Assembly (NCBI GenBank): GCA_013816645.1
Contig: JACDEC010000011.1
Location: forward strand, 1 to 17,486
Length of the DNA stretch: 17,486 bases
Direction of reading: 5' to 3'
DNA from: Planctomycetota bacterium
Lineage (GTDB): Bacteria > Planctomycetota > UBA11346
Shown here in pieces: positions 7,530-14,969 of this stretch (the first letter of the stretch is position 1; every line of letters starts with the position of its first letter). Made by a program: the position numbers and the translations under genes. The notes beneath the pieces are model-generated. The model was not told the DNA's origin and made no database searches. It was given only the letters and a program-made list of their open reading frames with translations.

Positions 7530-8058
7530 CCGATCCGCCCATCGCCGCGGGTTCAGCGGCATCGAAATCCTGGTCGTGCTCAGCGTCATGGCTACGCTCG
7601 CCAGCATGAGCATGCCGATGCTGCTCACCGCGATGCGCCGGGCGCGCATCCACGACGCCTCCAACGCGATCGTCGAAGTGTCGTCGCAGGCGCGGCGGCT
7701 GGCCAAGCGCAGCGCCTACGGCAGCGATTGGTACGGCGTCGTCATCTCCAACCAGACCACCCCGCGCTACGTCGCGCTGACCCGCAACGGCTCGGTGATG
7801 ATGGAGGGCGCCACTCCGGTGTCGAAGCTCACCATCAGCCCGAACGTGATCGTCTACGACGGCGCGGCCCCGTTGGTAGACGGTTCGGCCAGGTCCTCGT
7901 GGATGTACCAGCAACGCAGCGCCTTGCCGATCCTGGTGGCTTCGCCGACCGCGCCCAATGTGTCTATCCTCGGCTTGGTCCTGCAGACCATGGATGGCCG
8001 GATGCGTTCAGCCATCGACGTCTACAGTGTCGGACTGGTCAATGTCCAGGATCTGTAA
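7522..8058 (+). CDS. GspH/FimT-like minor pseudopilin
   Basis: A 178-aa protein with prepilin site R-R-G10, then F11-S-G-I-E15 and a hydrophobic helix to about 35. The region after it ('IVEVSSQARRLAKRSA', then short beta-like segments such as 'WYGVVISN' and 'PRYVALTRNG') resembles GspH/FimT, where an N-terminal helix is followed by a beta-sandwich. Length is normal for GspH. A GAGGA ribosome site (7511-7515) lies 6 nt before the ATG, inside the end of the preceding gene, which it overlaps by 8 bp. The following gene overlaps its end by 17 bp. In type II systems GspH joins shaft and tip, which fits its place among G-like genes. Confidence 0.76.
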   Translation: MIDRSAHRRGFSGIEILVVLSVMATLASMSMPMLLTAMRRARIHDASNAIVEVSSQARRLAKRSAYGSDWYGVVISNQTTPRYVALTRNGSVMMEGATPVSKLTISPNVIVYDGAAPLVDGSARSSWMYQQRSALPILVASPTAPNVSILGLVLQTMDGRMRSAIDVYSVGLVNVQDL

Positions 8059-9157
8059 CACCTCCGCCGGCCGCAGGCACGATGGCGGCTTCACGCTGAT
8101 CGAACTGCTGGTCGTCATCGCGATCATGGCGACGCTGTCGGCACTGGTCCTGGTTGGCGCGACCCAGCTCGGCATCGGCTCGAAGAAGCGCAAGACCGAG
8201 ACCATCCTGGCGATCCTGCGCCAAGGCATCGAACTCGGCGCGGCCAGCAAGGGCAGCACGGTCAGTTCGGTCGAGCATCCCCTGGCCGGTTCCCGCCCGG
8301 GACGGCTGCTGTTCGCCGGGCAACGCGGGCGCGCGGCCGACGGCAGCGGCGGCAGCTGGGTCGCCGCGCTCGACGCCAGCGGCGAAGGACTGGTCGGGGC
8401 TCCCGAATGGTTCGTCCAGGGCAGCGACCGCAACCGCGTGCTGATGCCCGATGACACCTTCGCCGACACCCGGGTGCCGATGCTCTTCGGCGCGCGCCGC
8501 GAACTGCTCGGCATCATCGGCGCCGAGATGGGCGCGGTGACGCGCTACCGTCGGCTCTCGCCGCCGAAGCCGCCCGAGCTGCTGCTGCCGGCGCCGTACG
8601 ACGGCACCAACGCCCGCTACAGCGATGCGCTGTGCCTGGTCAAGCCCGCGGGCGTGGCCCTCGACAACAAGCGGGCGCTCGACTACCTCTTCGGCGGCAG
8701 CAGCGTGATCTCGGAGTTGTCCGGACTCAAGGCGGTCTACACGCCGCCCGATGACGACGCCACCAAGCGCCTGTACCCGCCCACGACGATCGCCTCGACC
8801 GACAACGGGGGACGCGTCTGGTCGCCGGATGGCGGCGATCCCGCCGATGGCAAGTCGTTCTGGGAGGCCGGTCGCATCCAGGAGGGTCTCATGAACAGCG
8901 GCCCGGACGCCGGGCAGCCGGATTGGAAGCTCTATAAGCTGCGCGGCCTGGGCATCTACGATGCCTGGAACCGCGAGATCCTGTTCAGCTATTCCAGCAG
9001 CGGCGCCGTGCGGCTGCTCTCCGCCGGGTACGACGGCGTGCTGCGCTGGAACCCCGGGCAGAACCGGGTGCTGGATACGGCCGCCAACGCGACCGCCGCT
9101 GGCGGCGACGACAAGGACGGCGAGCGCGACAACATCCGCCAGGAGGTCGCCCAATGA
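8042..9157 (+). CDS. GspG-like pseudopilin, enlarged (shaft candidate 2)
   Basis: A 371-aa protein. The leader ends G15-G16 and is followed by F17-T-L-I-E21, 'LLVVIAIMATLSALVLVGA', the standard GspG/type IV pilin start. The exported part is more than twice normal GspG length. Its C-terminus keeps the GspG pattern: I-Y-D307-A-W-N-R-E, then 'LLSAGYDGVLRWNPG' (about 325-339), matching the calcium-binding tail. A long insertion of roughly 200 residues lies between helix and tail ('KPPELLLPAPYDGTN', 'PPDDDATKRLYPP'). The ATG overlaps the H-like gene by 17 bp with no clear ribosome site, so this start rests on the leader length. The last codons overlap the next gene (ATGA). Confidence 0.8.
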   Translation: MSRICNTSAGRRHDGGFTLIELLVVIAIMATLSALVLVGATQLGIGSKKRKTETILAILRQGIELGAASKGSTVSSVEHPLAGSRPGRLLFAGQRGRAADGSGGSWVAALDASGEGLVGAPEWFVQGSDRNRVLMPDDTFADTRVPMLFGARRELLGIIGAEMGAVTRYRRLSPPKPPELLLPAPYDGTNARYSDALCLVKPAGVALDNKRALDYLFGGSSVISELSGLKAVYTPPDDDATKRLYPPTTIASTDNGGRVWSPDGGDPADGKSFWEAGRIQEGLMNSGPDAGQPDWKLYKLRGLGIYDAWNREILFSYSSSGAVRLLSAGYDGVLRWNPGQNRVLDTAANATAAGGDDKDGERDNIRQEVAQ

Positions 9158-10110
9158 CCGGGCGCGCGCACCAGGCCTTCACGATCATCGAGATCCTGAT
9201 CGTCGTCACCATCATCGCCGTTCTAGTCGGTCTGCTGATGGTCGCGGCCAATACCGTGCGCTTCCGGGCCGGCGTGCTGCGCACCATCCAACGCATGGAG
9301 GGCATCCAGGCCCAGCTCACCCGGGTCGGCCAGCAGCAGGGCAGCGCGGCGTACGGCCTGCAGGCGCGCTGCGGGGTCGGGGGCGTCCTCACCTTCAAGG
9401 CCGATGAGACCAACGCGGTGGTCGCCAATCGCCTGCTGCCGATCCCGATCGCGGGCAGCTGGGCCGACGCCACCCAGAAGCACAACTTCGCCTTCCCGTG
9501 GAACCAGGAAGACCGCATCGGCACCATCAATGCGTCGACCGGTACCGGTACCAGCGCCGACCCCGACTCGCTGGCGGTGCAGGATCCCGCGACCGGGCTG
9601 TACCGCTTTGTCAGCACGGCGGTGCTGCAGGAACTCGAGCCGATCAAGACCGAGGCATTGCTCGCCGGCTGCGGCATCCTGATCGACGATCCAGCGACCC
9701 CGGTGGACGAAGCGCAGGCGCTCTACCGCAACGACCGCTCGTCCGATGTCGCGTGGAACGATGCGTGGGGCAATCCCCTGGTCGTCGCGTATGGACTCTT
9801 TCAGCCGGTCACTCCGCAAGGAGTCGCCGACGCATTGGTGCGCTATCAGTACAGCCGCGCGGTTTATGCGAGCGTCGCTTCCGCCGGTCCCGAAATCCGT
9901 GCCAGCTACGCATTGGGTTCGGATTGGGCCGCCAACGTGCGCAACGTGTGGCGACAGGCGAACGAGGTCTGCCAGACGACGCCGGCGGCGCGCTGGGACT
10001 ACCAGGCGTTCGAGCGCGCGCCCTGGCAGGGGGTCAAGGTCGGCGAGAACGTCTACCCCGGTGAGGGGACGTATCGTTCCCTGCTGAGCGCTCCCCTCGA
10101 ATTCAAATAG
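9154..10110 (+). CDS. GspG-like pseudopilin, enlarged (shaft candidate 3)
   Basis: A 318-aa protein starting MTGRAHQA8, then F9-T-I-I-E13 and a hydrophobic helix to about 32, so a prepilin-type substrate with Ala rather than Gly before the cut. D203-A-W-G-N-P-L fits the GspG 'DxWGNP' signature closely, but about 110 residues follow it, with no recognisable 'SxGxDG' tail. It may thus be a specialised subunit rather than a shaft protein. The ATG overlaps the previous stop (ATGA), and a near-perfect AGGAGGT ribosome site (9141-9147) sits 6 nt upstream. This is the last gene of the first operon: 127 bp with hairpins follow it. Confidence 0.78.
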   Translation: MTGRAHQAFTIIEILIVVTIIAVLVGLLMVAANTVRFRAGVLRTIQRMEGIQAQLTRVGQQQGSAAYGLQARCGVGGVLTFKADETNAVVANRLLPIPIAGSWADATQKHNFAFPWNQEDRIGTINASTGTGTSADPDSLAVQDPATGLYRFVSTAVLQELEPIKTEALLAGCGILIDDPATPVDEAQALYRNDRSSDVAWNDAWGNPLVVAYGLFQPVTPQGVADALVRYQYSRAVYASVASAGPEIRASYALGSDWAANVRNVWRQANEVCQTTPAARWDYQAFERAPWQGVKVGENVYPGEGTYRSLLSAPLEFK

Positions 10111-10122
10111 GCAGTCACGGCG

Positions 10123-10138
10123 GCTCCCAGGCGGGGGC
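10123..10138 (+). terminator. GC-rich hairpin after the first pilin operon
   Basis: GCTCCC (10123-10128) and GGGGGC (10133-10138) can form a six-pair stem with one G-U pair and a four-base loop, starting 12 nt after the stop codon at 10110. There is no T-run behind it, so it is not a classical intrinsic terminator. It could still stop or protect the transcript end. Confidence 0.3.
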
Positions 10139-10173
10139 TCGCACGTGCTCCGGGTTGGCGGCATGATGTCCCG

Positions 10174-10192
10174 GACACGGGATTCCCGTGTC
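10174..10192. repeat. Perfect 8-bp inverted repeat upstream of the glycoside hydrolase
   Basis: GACACGGG (10174-10181), ATT, CCCGTGTC (10185-10192): a perfect dyad with a 3-base centre, 45 bp before the hydrolase ATG and 17 bp before its TATACG box. As RNA it would be a tight hairpin without a T-run; as DNA it is a possible operator at the promoter. A related dyad (GAC-T-CGG / CCG-A-GTC) is found at 12982-12998 before the second pilin cassette. Confidence 0.5.
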
Positions 10193-10209
10193 ACCATTCG
10201 ATCTCGCCC

Positions 10210-10231
10210 GTTATACGATATATCACCGGAG
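10210..10231 (+). promoter_or_regulatory. AT-rich -10-like region and ribosome site of the glycoside hydrolase
   Basis: A TATACGATATAT stretch (10212-10223) stands out in very GC-rich surroundings and looks like a -10 region, although no good -35 box is present 17 bp upstream. GGAG (10228-10231) lies 6 nt before the ATG at 10238 and supports that start over the in-frame one at 10145. Confidence 0.42.
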
Positions 10232-10237
10232 ATTCGC

Positions 10238-12847
10238 ATGAACCTACAGTCCTCCAGCCGGTCGTTCCGGTCCTTGCCCCGGGCCTTGGCGATGAGCGTG
10301 CTGGTGCTCGGCCTGGCCACCCGCCTGGTCGGTGCCGAAAGCCAGGATCCGGGCCTGGCCAACGCCGGCTTCGAGGACGGCTGGGTCAAGGACGCCACCG
10401 CCGCGGACTCGACCAACGAGAACGCCAAGATCAGCGGGCAGGTCGCCACCGGTTGGAGCGACAACTCCTCCTGGGCCGACGTCCAAGTCGTCTACGCCGA
10501 GGACACCGCCCAGCCACACCGGGGCACGTCGTGCCAGCGCATCACCGTCAACCGGGTGGGCAGCGGCGCCATCCAGTACATCCAGCAGGTCGGCTTCACC
10601 GGCGGCAAGGCCTACAACTTCACGGTGTGGATGCGCGGCCGCCAGGGCACCTCGGTGAGCCTGGCGCTGCGTCAGCACGGTGCTCCCTATGAGCAGTACG
10701 CCGGCGCGACCGTGATGGTCGGTCCCGAATGGCGCGAATATTCGGTCGAAGGCGTGGTGCCCGTCAACGTCAAGGGCATCGTGATGGTCAAACTGCAGGG
10801 TCCCGGCGAGGTCTTCCTCGACGACGCGCGGCTCAGCGACCTCAGCGACGTCAGCGTCGATGCGCCGCCCCAGCGCGGCAACCAGATCTCGGGCGGCTCG
10901 TTCGAGGCCGGCATGCCCTTCGGCTGGAGCACGCGCACCGGCGGCGACCATTCGACCGAGTTCCTCGACCCGCGTCCGGTCATCGACGAGACCACCAAGG
11001 TCGATGGCCGCTGCTCCTACCGCATCGACCTGCCCAACGGCATGGACGTCGAAGTGCGCAGCCACCTGGTGCGGCCGACCTTCAATCGTGCGCACGCCAC
11101 GAGCCTGTGGCTGAAGGCGAGCAAGCCCGGCACCCGGGTGCGCGTCGAACTGCAGGGCACCCCGCTGGCGACGGATGCCACGGTTGGCACCGAGTGGCAG
11201 CGCGTGGTGCTCACGGGCACCGTGCCGTTCATGCGCTGGACGCGCCTCGACATCCGCGCCCGGGCGCAGGGCGAAGGCCCGCACGTGCGCGACGCGCTGA
11301 GCCTGTGGATCGACGCGGTGCAGCTCGAAGAGGCCGCGGAGCCGTCGCAGGCCTACGCGCCCAAGACCGCGCACGAGATCTCGTGGCGCCTGGCCAAGCC
11401 GGGTTCGATCGTCCATGACGGCGAAGCCGCGACCATCGACCTCACTGTCGTTCCCGCCCCGCCCGCGGGCGCCAAGCTGCGGCTCAAGGTCAGCGATGTC
11501 TACGGCAACGCCAAGGACCTCGCCGCACTGGCGATGCCCGCGACGTCGCTGGCGCTGCCGCCGATGAACGATCGTCCGCGCGGCGTGTTCAAGCTCACCG
11601 GCACGCTCGAAGCCGCCGACGGCAAGGCATTGTCATCGCCGATCGAACTGGTCTGGGCGCGCCTGCCCAAGCCTTGCGAGATCGAGCCCGCCAAGTCGTT
11701 CTTCGGTCTGCACATCCCGATCACGCCCGATTACGTCGCCATGGCGCGCGCCTGCGGCATGCGCTGGGCGCGGGTGCACGACACCAGCATGATCACCAAG
11801 TGGCCGGTGACCGAGACCGCCCCCGGCGTCTGGCGCTTCTACGACAAGCACGTCGATGCCGCGCACGACGCGGGCATGGCCGTGCTCGGCATGCTCGACG
11901 GCGCGCCGCGCTGGGTGTCGTCCAAGTCGCGCGAGGGTGGCTACTGGGGGATCTGGCACCTGCCCGACCTGCCCGAAGCGCCGGCGGCCTGGGAGAACTA
12001 CGTGCGCACGGTGGTCGGTCACTACAAGGGGCGCATCGACGCATGGGAGATGTGGAACGAGCCCTGGGGTGACTGGTGGGTCGGCAACGGCGGCACCCCC
12101 GATCTCTACGCCAAGCTGATGGCCATCGCCTTCAAGGCGACCAAGGAGGTCAATCCCCAGGCGACGTTCGTCGGCGTCGACACCTACCGCGGCGCGGCCA
12201 AGTGGCACAATCCCGTGCTCGCCGCCGCCAAGCTCGACAGCTTCGACGTCTTCTCCTTCCACGATTACAACGACTCGCTCTACGGCGGCGCCAACTCGAT
12301 GGCCCACATCCAGGCCGCCGAGTTCAACGCCGCGCAGGCCAAGCACGGCAAGCCCAAGCCGCTGTGGAATACCGAAGGCGGCGCGCTCGGGCTCGGTTCG
12401 TTCTACGCACCCGACACCGGTGGGCTGCCGCTGGCCATCCAGATGGCCCAGGCCGTGCGCTACGACGTGACCATGATGGGAGCGGGCGTGGGCATGTTCT
12501 GCTTCTACGCCGCCCATTCCGATCCGGCGATGGGTCACCCGGATTGCGCGATCGAGTGGGACCGCGCGATCAAGCCGCTGCTCGCCGGTCGCGCGGTGCT
12601 CGCCGCGATGGTCGACGGTGCCGGGGCGCCCTCGCGCAGCGAACCGGTTCCCGGCGTCGACCTCTACACCTATTCCGCCCGCGAGGGCAGCATCGTCAGC
12701 GTCGCCTGGAGCCACGACGGCGAGTCGCACGCGCTGCCGGTGCCGGCCAAGGCCAAGGCGCTCGACATCTTCGGCAACGCGCTCAAGGCCCAGGCCGAGG
12801 TCTCCGTCGGCCCGGAGCCGATCTACCTGGTCGCTCCGGCGCGCTGA
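10238..12847 (+). CDS. Secreted multidomain glycoside hydrolase, clan GH-A barrel with two CBM-like modules
   Basis: An 869-aa enzyme. Residues 1-33 form a signal peptide (basic 'SRSFRSLPR', then 'ALAMSVLVLGLA', cut after VGA33). Two beta-sandwich modules of the CBM4/9 type follow (about 35-200 and 212-372); both start with 'N/GGSFE.G' or 'NAGFEDGW' and the second ends with 'QLEEAAEPSQAYAP'. A further beta-domain spans about 375-480. A TIM barrel (about 486-790) holds W-E-M-W-N-E608-P, the usual acid/base of clan GH-A, and W-N-T-E713, the likely nucleophile, 105 residues later. A small C-terminal beta part ends the protein. The barrel is closest in style to GH39/GH5 relatives; the exact family and sugar are not decidable by eye. 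It acts outside the cytoplasm. The GGAG site and signal peptide fix the start. It lies between two pseudopilin cassettes, so it may be cargo of, or display partner to, that machinery (inference). Confidence 0.84.
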   Translation: MNLQSSSRSFRSLPRALAMSVLVLGLATRLVGAESQDPGLANAGFEDGWVKDATAADSTNENAKISGQVATGWSDNSSWADVQVVYAEDTAQPHRGTSCQRITVNRVGSGAIQYIQQVGFTGGKAYNFTVWMRGRQGTSVSLALRQHGAPYEQYAGATVMVGPEWREYSVEGVVPVNVKGIVMVKLQGPGEVFLDDARLSDLSDVSVDAPPQRGNQISGGSFEAGMPFGWSTRTGGDHSTEFLDPRPVIDETTKVDGRCSYRIDLPNGMDVEVRSHLVRPTFNRAHATSLWLKASKPGTRVRVELQGTPLATDATVGTEWQRVVLTGTVPFMRWTRLDIRARAQGEGPHVRDALSLWIDAVQLEEAAEPSQAYAPKTAHEISWRLAKPGSIVHDGEAATIDLTVVPAPPAGAKLRLKVSDVYGNAKDLAALAMPATSLALPPMNDRPRGVFKLTGTLEAADGKALSSPIELVWARLPKPCEIEPAKSFFGLHIPITPDYVAMARACGMRWARVHDTSMITKWPVTETAPGVWRFYDKHVDAAHDAGMAVLGMLDGAPRWVSSKSREGGYWGIWHLPDLPEAPAAWENYVRTVVGHYKGRIDAWEMWNEPWGDWWVGNGGTPDLYAKLMAIAFKATKEVNPQATFVGVDTYRGAAKWHNPVLAAAKLDSFDVFSFHDYNDSLYGGANSMAHIQAAEFNAAQAKHGKPKPLWNTEGGALGLGSFYAPDTGGLPLAIQMAQAVRYDVTMMGAGVGMFCFYAAHSDPAMGHPDCAIEWDRAIKPLLAGRAVLAAMVDGAGAPSRSEPVPGVDLYTYSAREGSIVSVAWSHDGESHALPVPAKAKALDIFGNALKAQAEVSVGPEPIYLVAPAR

Positions 12848-12959
12848 ACGCGTTGGTCGACGACCCCGAACCAGGTTTCCGCGATCATCTGGTGGGGTTC
12901 TTGGCAGTGGCGCGGGGATGTGCGCCGACTTCGCGCGACGTCTGCAGCGTCGCCGTGAT

Positions 12960-12975
12960 TGGCACACGAGTGGCA
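12960..12975 (+). promoter_or_regulatory. Sigma-54-like promoter upstream of second pilin cassette
   Basis: TGGCACACGAGTGGCA matches the sigma-54 consensus TGGCACG-N4-TTGCA: GG and GC elements have the correct 12-bp offset and only two consensus positions differ. Transcription would start near 12986, inside the dyad at 12982-12998. Sigma-54 promoters need an activator, and none is encoded in the window. A partial direct repeat (TGGCACA twice) could also explain the match. Confidence 0.42.
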
Positions 12976-12981
12976 CATCAT

Positions 12982-12998
12982 GACTCGGGTACCGAGTC
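12982..12998. repeat. 17-bp inverted repeat at the expected transcript start of cassette 2
   Basis: GACTCGG (12982-12988), GTA, CCGAGTC (12992-12998) is a perfect 7-bp dyad with a 3-base centre. It overlaps the start point predicted from the sigma-54-like element, so it could be an operator or a 5' hairpin. Its outer arms resemble those of the dyad at 10174-10192. Confidence 0.48.
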
Positions 12999-13136
12999 GA
13001 CGTGAGCCCTGCTGGCATGGCCGGGTCGGAAGCCTAGATTCCTGAAATGGATCGCACCTGCCGTTCGCGCAACGGCAGGCAGGTGTCCGGTTGCACCCAG
13101 TTCCCGCGTCGACCCCGCATGGGCTCTGGTCGCAGC

Positions 13137-14969
13137 ATGCAGATCGCTGGCCAGCGAATCCCGTCGCGCGCGCTGGCTCGCGCCGCGATGACCCTCTTCG
13201 AAGTCGGCATCTCCCTGCTGATCGTCGCCGTGACCTGCACCACCGTGCTGCTGCTCTTCCCGGTCGGATTGAAGGCCCAGCAGGAGTCGCGCTACCGCAT
13301 CGTCGCCGCGTCGCAGGCGCAGCTGCTGGTCCAGGGCATGCTCGAGCGCCAGGAGCACATCACCTTCGGTTCCGAGGGCACCGAGGTCTACGACCGACCC
13401 TACGTCAGCCCGACGGCGATGGCGCCGGACCTCGACGGTGGCCTCAACATCGGGCGCTTCTCCGCCATGGCGCCGCTGCCGCCGGACATCCTCCAACGCA
13501 TCGACAGCGACCGCGACGAGATGGCGCGCCTGGTCGCCGAGGGCAGCCAGGTCTTCTATTCCACCGCCGACAACTCGGACATGAAGCTGGTGTTCGCGGT
13601 CTCGGGCTACCCGCAGCAGAACGCGCTGCTCTACCACCCGCAGATCAAGTGGCCCTACCACGATTATTACCCCACCGGGTTCGTCGACAGCGCCTGGCAC
13701 GGATTCAGCAACGAGGAGATACCCGCCCCCAATTACGGTTGGTGGCCGGGATGGCGGGGCGTGCTCGATACCGAGGTCGGCGTGATGTACCGCCTGCACA
13801 ACACCGATGCCTTGCGCTCCGCCTTCGAACCTGATTACCAGTGCAACAACGTCGACGGCCTGCGCCGCGCGCTCGACAAGCTCGGCCTGGATTTCGAGAC
13901 CACGGTCGATCCCGAGCAGCTCGGCCTACCCGTGCCCAGTCAGAGCGAGCTGCACCTCGAGTACACCGACATCACCGCCGATCCCCATCCACGCTACGAC
14001 CCGACCAGCCCGCTCTACGATCCCGTCAATCCCGACTACAACCATGACCCCGCGCTGCGCTTCAATGCGCGGGCGATCCTGCTGCGCTATTACGCCTACG
14101 CCTGCGGCGTCGCCGCGGGCACCGCCGGTCGCTCCGAATCTTGGCCGCACCTGACGACCTTCCCCGATCCGATTCCCGCGGTCGCGGCGTTCCAGGTCGC
14201 CGACGCCTGGATGCACGCCTATGTCGAGTACCTCCACCTGCGTCAGCCCTACGATCTGCGGACGCCTCGAAACTACCTGACCGCGGCGATGGTCGATTGC
14301 CCGCTCTTCCAGTTCGACACCACCACCGCGCTGCGCGATCCCGCCGGGGTGCGCGCTCCCCAGGCCCTGGTGTTCGCCTGGGATGTGCTGTCCAGCCGAC
14401 CCATCGTCGCCGTGCACGCCAACACCCATTGGAACACCATCGCCCCGGGCGACCGCACCGCGGCGGCGAAACCGGGCTGGAACCTCACCGATGCCTTCGA
14501 CCCCAGCGCGCGCTGCCGCGAGGTCGTGGCTTGGGCGGTGGACTGGCAATCCTACGAGGATTTCGAAAGCGTTCCCGGTTCGCCGATCGATTGCGGGCTG
14601 GTGCCACGCCTGCCGAACGAGAATCGTGGCACCGACTGGGCGGGGGTCCCGATGAAACGGGTGGCCTACCATTATGCGCAGGAGCACTTCCATCCCGAGT
14701 TCCCCTTCGCCTGGACCTCGAGCGCCCACCAGCAGACCGTGGTAGGCGCGAACGCCCCGCCCAACACCTACTACATCAACGGCTGCGCCGGCGGCACCTG
14801 GTCGATGGAGGTCAACACGCTCTCCGGCTACCTCATCCGCAACGGCGCGGATCGCGACCGCAATGGGGTCTTCGACCGCGGGCCGGTGCGCAACTCGGTG
14901 CGCATGCGCGCGTCGACCATCGCCCGTTTCCTCGCCTACGATCCCCGACTCTACCTGCAGATGCGCTGA
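13137..14969 (+). CDS. Oversized GspI/PilV-like pseudopilin, cassette 2 'I'
   Basis: A 610-aa paralogue of the 2470-4500 protein. The leader ends Ala17, followed by M18-T-L-F-E22 and a hydrophobic helix ending 'LFPVGLKAQQESRY'. Shared blocks occur in the same order: 'PLPPDILQRIDSDRDEMARL', 'FAVSGYPQQN', 'CREVVAWAVDWQSYEDFE', the loop D572-R-D-R-N-G-V-F-D580 and 'RGPVRNSVRMRA'. The loop here is a full DxDxNGxxD calcium-type motif. Start choice: ATG 13137 gives a 17-residue leader identical in length to the paralogue; in-frame ATGs at 13119 and 13047 are possible, the last with a GGAAG site but 14 nt away. Mature residue 1 is Met rather than Phe, unusual but tolerated in minor pilins. It is first in a three-gene unit; the next ATG shares a base with its stop (TGATG). 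Confidence 0.82.
   Translation: MQIAGQRIPSRALARAAMTLFEVGISLLIVAVTCTTVLLLFPVGLKAQQESRYRIVAASQAQLLVQGMLERQEHITFGSEGTEVYDRPYVSPTAMAPDLDGGLNIGRFSAMAPLPPDILQRIDSDRDEMARLVAEGSQVFYSTADNSDMKLVFAVSGYPQQNALLYHPQIKWPYHDYYPTGFVDSAWHGFSNEEIPAPNYGWWPGWRGVLDTEVGVMYRLHNTDALRSAFEPDYQCNNVDGLRRALDKLGLDFETTVDPEQLGLPVPSQSELHLEYTDITADPHPRYDPTSPLYDPVNPDYNHDPALRFNARAILLRYYAYACGVAAGTAGRSESWPHLTTFPDPIPAVAAFQVADAWMHAYVEYLHLRQPYDLRTPRNYLTAAMVDCPLFQFDTTTALRDPAGVRAPQALVFAWDVLSSRPIVAVHANTHWNTIAPGDRTAAAKPGWNLTDAFDPSARCREVVAWAVDWQSYEDFESVPGSPIDCGLVPRLPNENRGTDWAGVPMKRVAYHYAQEHFHPEFPFAWTSSAHQQTVVGANAPPNTYYINGCAGGTWSMEVNTLSGYLIRNGADRDRNGVFDRGPVRNSVRMRASTIARFLAYDPRLYLQMR

Noticed and set aside
8039..9154. 371-codon minus-strand open frame opposite the second G-like gene
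   Set aside because: It mirrors the coding frame of a protein with a clear prepilin start and GspG tail; composition is typical of an antisense shadow.
9539..9554. Tandem GGTACC repeat in the third G-like gene
   Set aside because: Only two 6-bp units encoding a Thr-Gly run inside a coding frame; no sign of a larger repeat or mobile element.
10145..10237. Upstream in-frame start for the hydrolase adding 31 residues
   Set aside because: The extension would bury the signal peptide, run through a hairpin and a promoter-like stretch and lacks a ribosome site; GGAG lies correctly before the ATG at 10238.
11633..13018. 461-codon open frame on the minus strand across the hydrolase gene
   Set aside because: It is antisense to a protein with signal peptide, CBMs and catalytic motifs. 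Its translation is Arg/Gly/His/Val-rich with no domain, a usual by-product of GC-rich third positions.
13047..13136. Earlier in-frame starts (13047, 13119) for the second I-like gene
   Set aside because: They would give leaders of 47 or 23 residues. The ATG at 13137 gives 17, the same as the paralogue. Kept as alternatives only.
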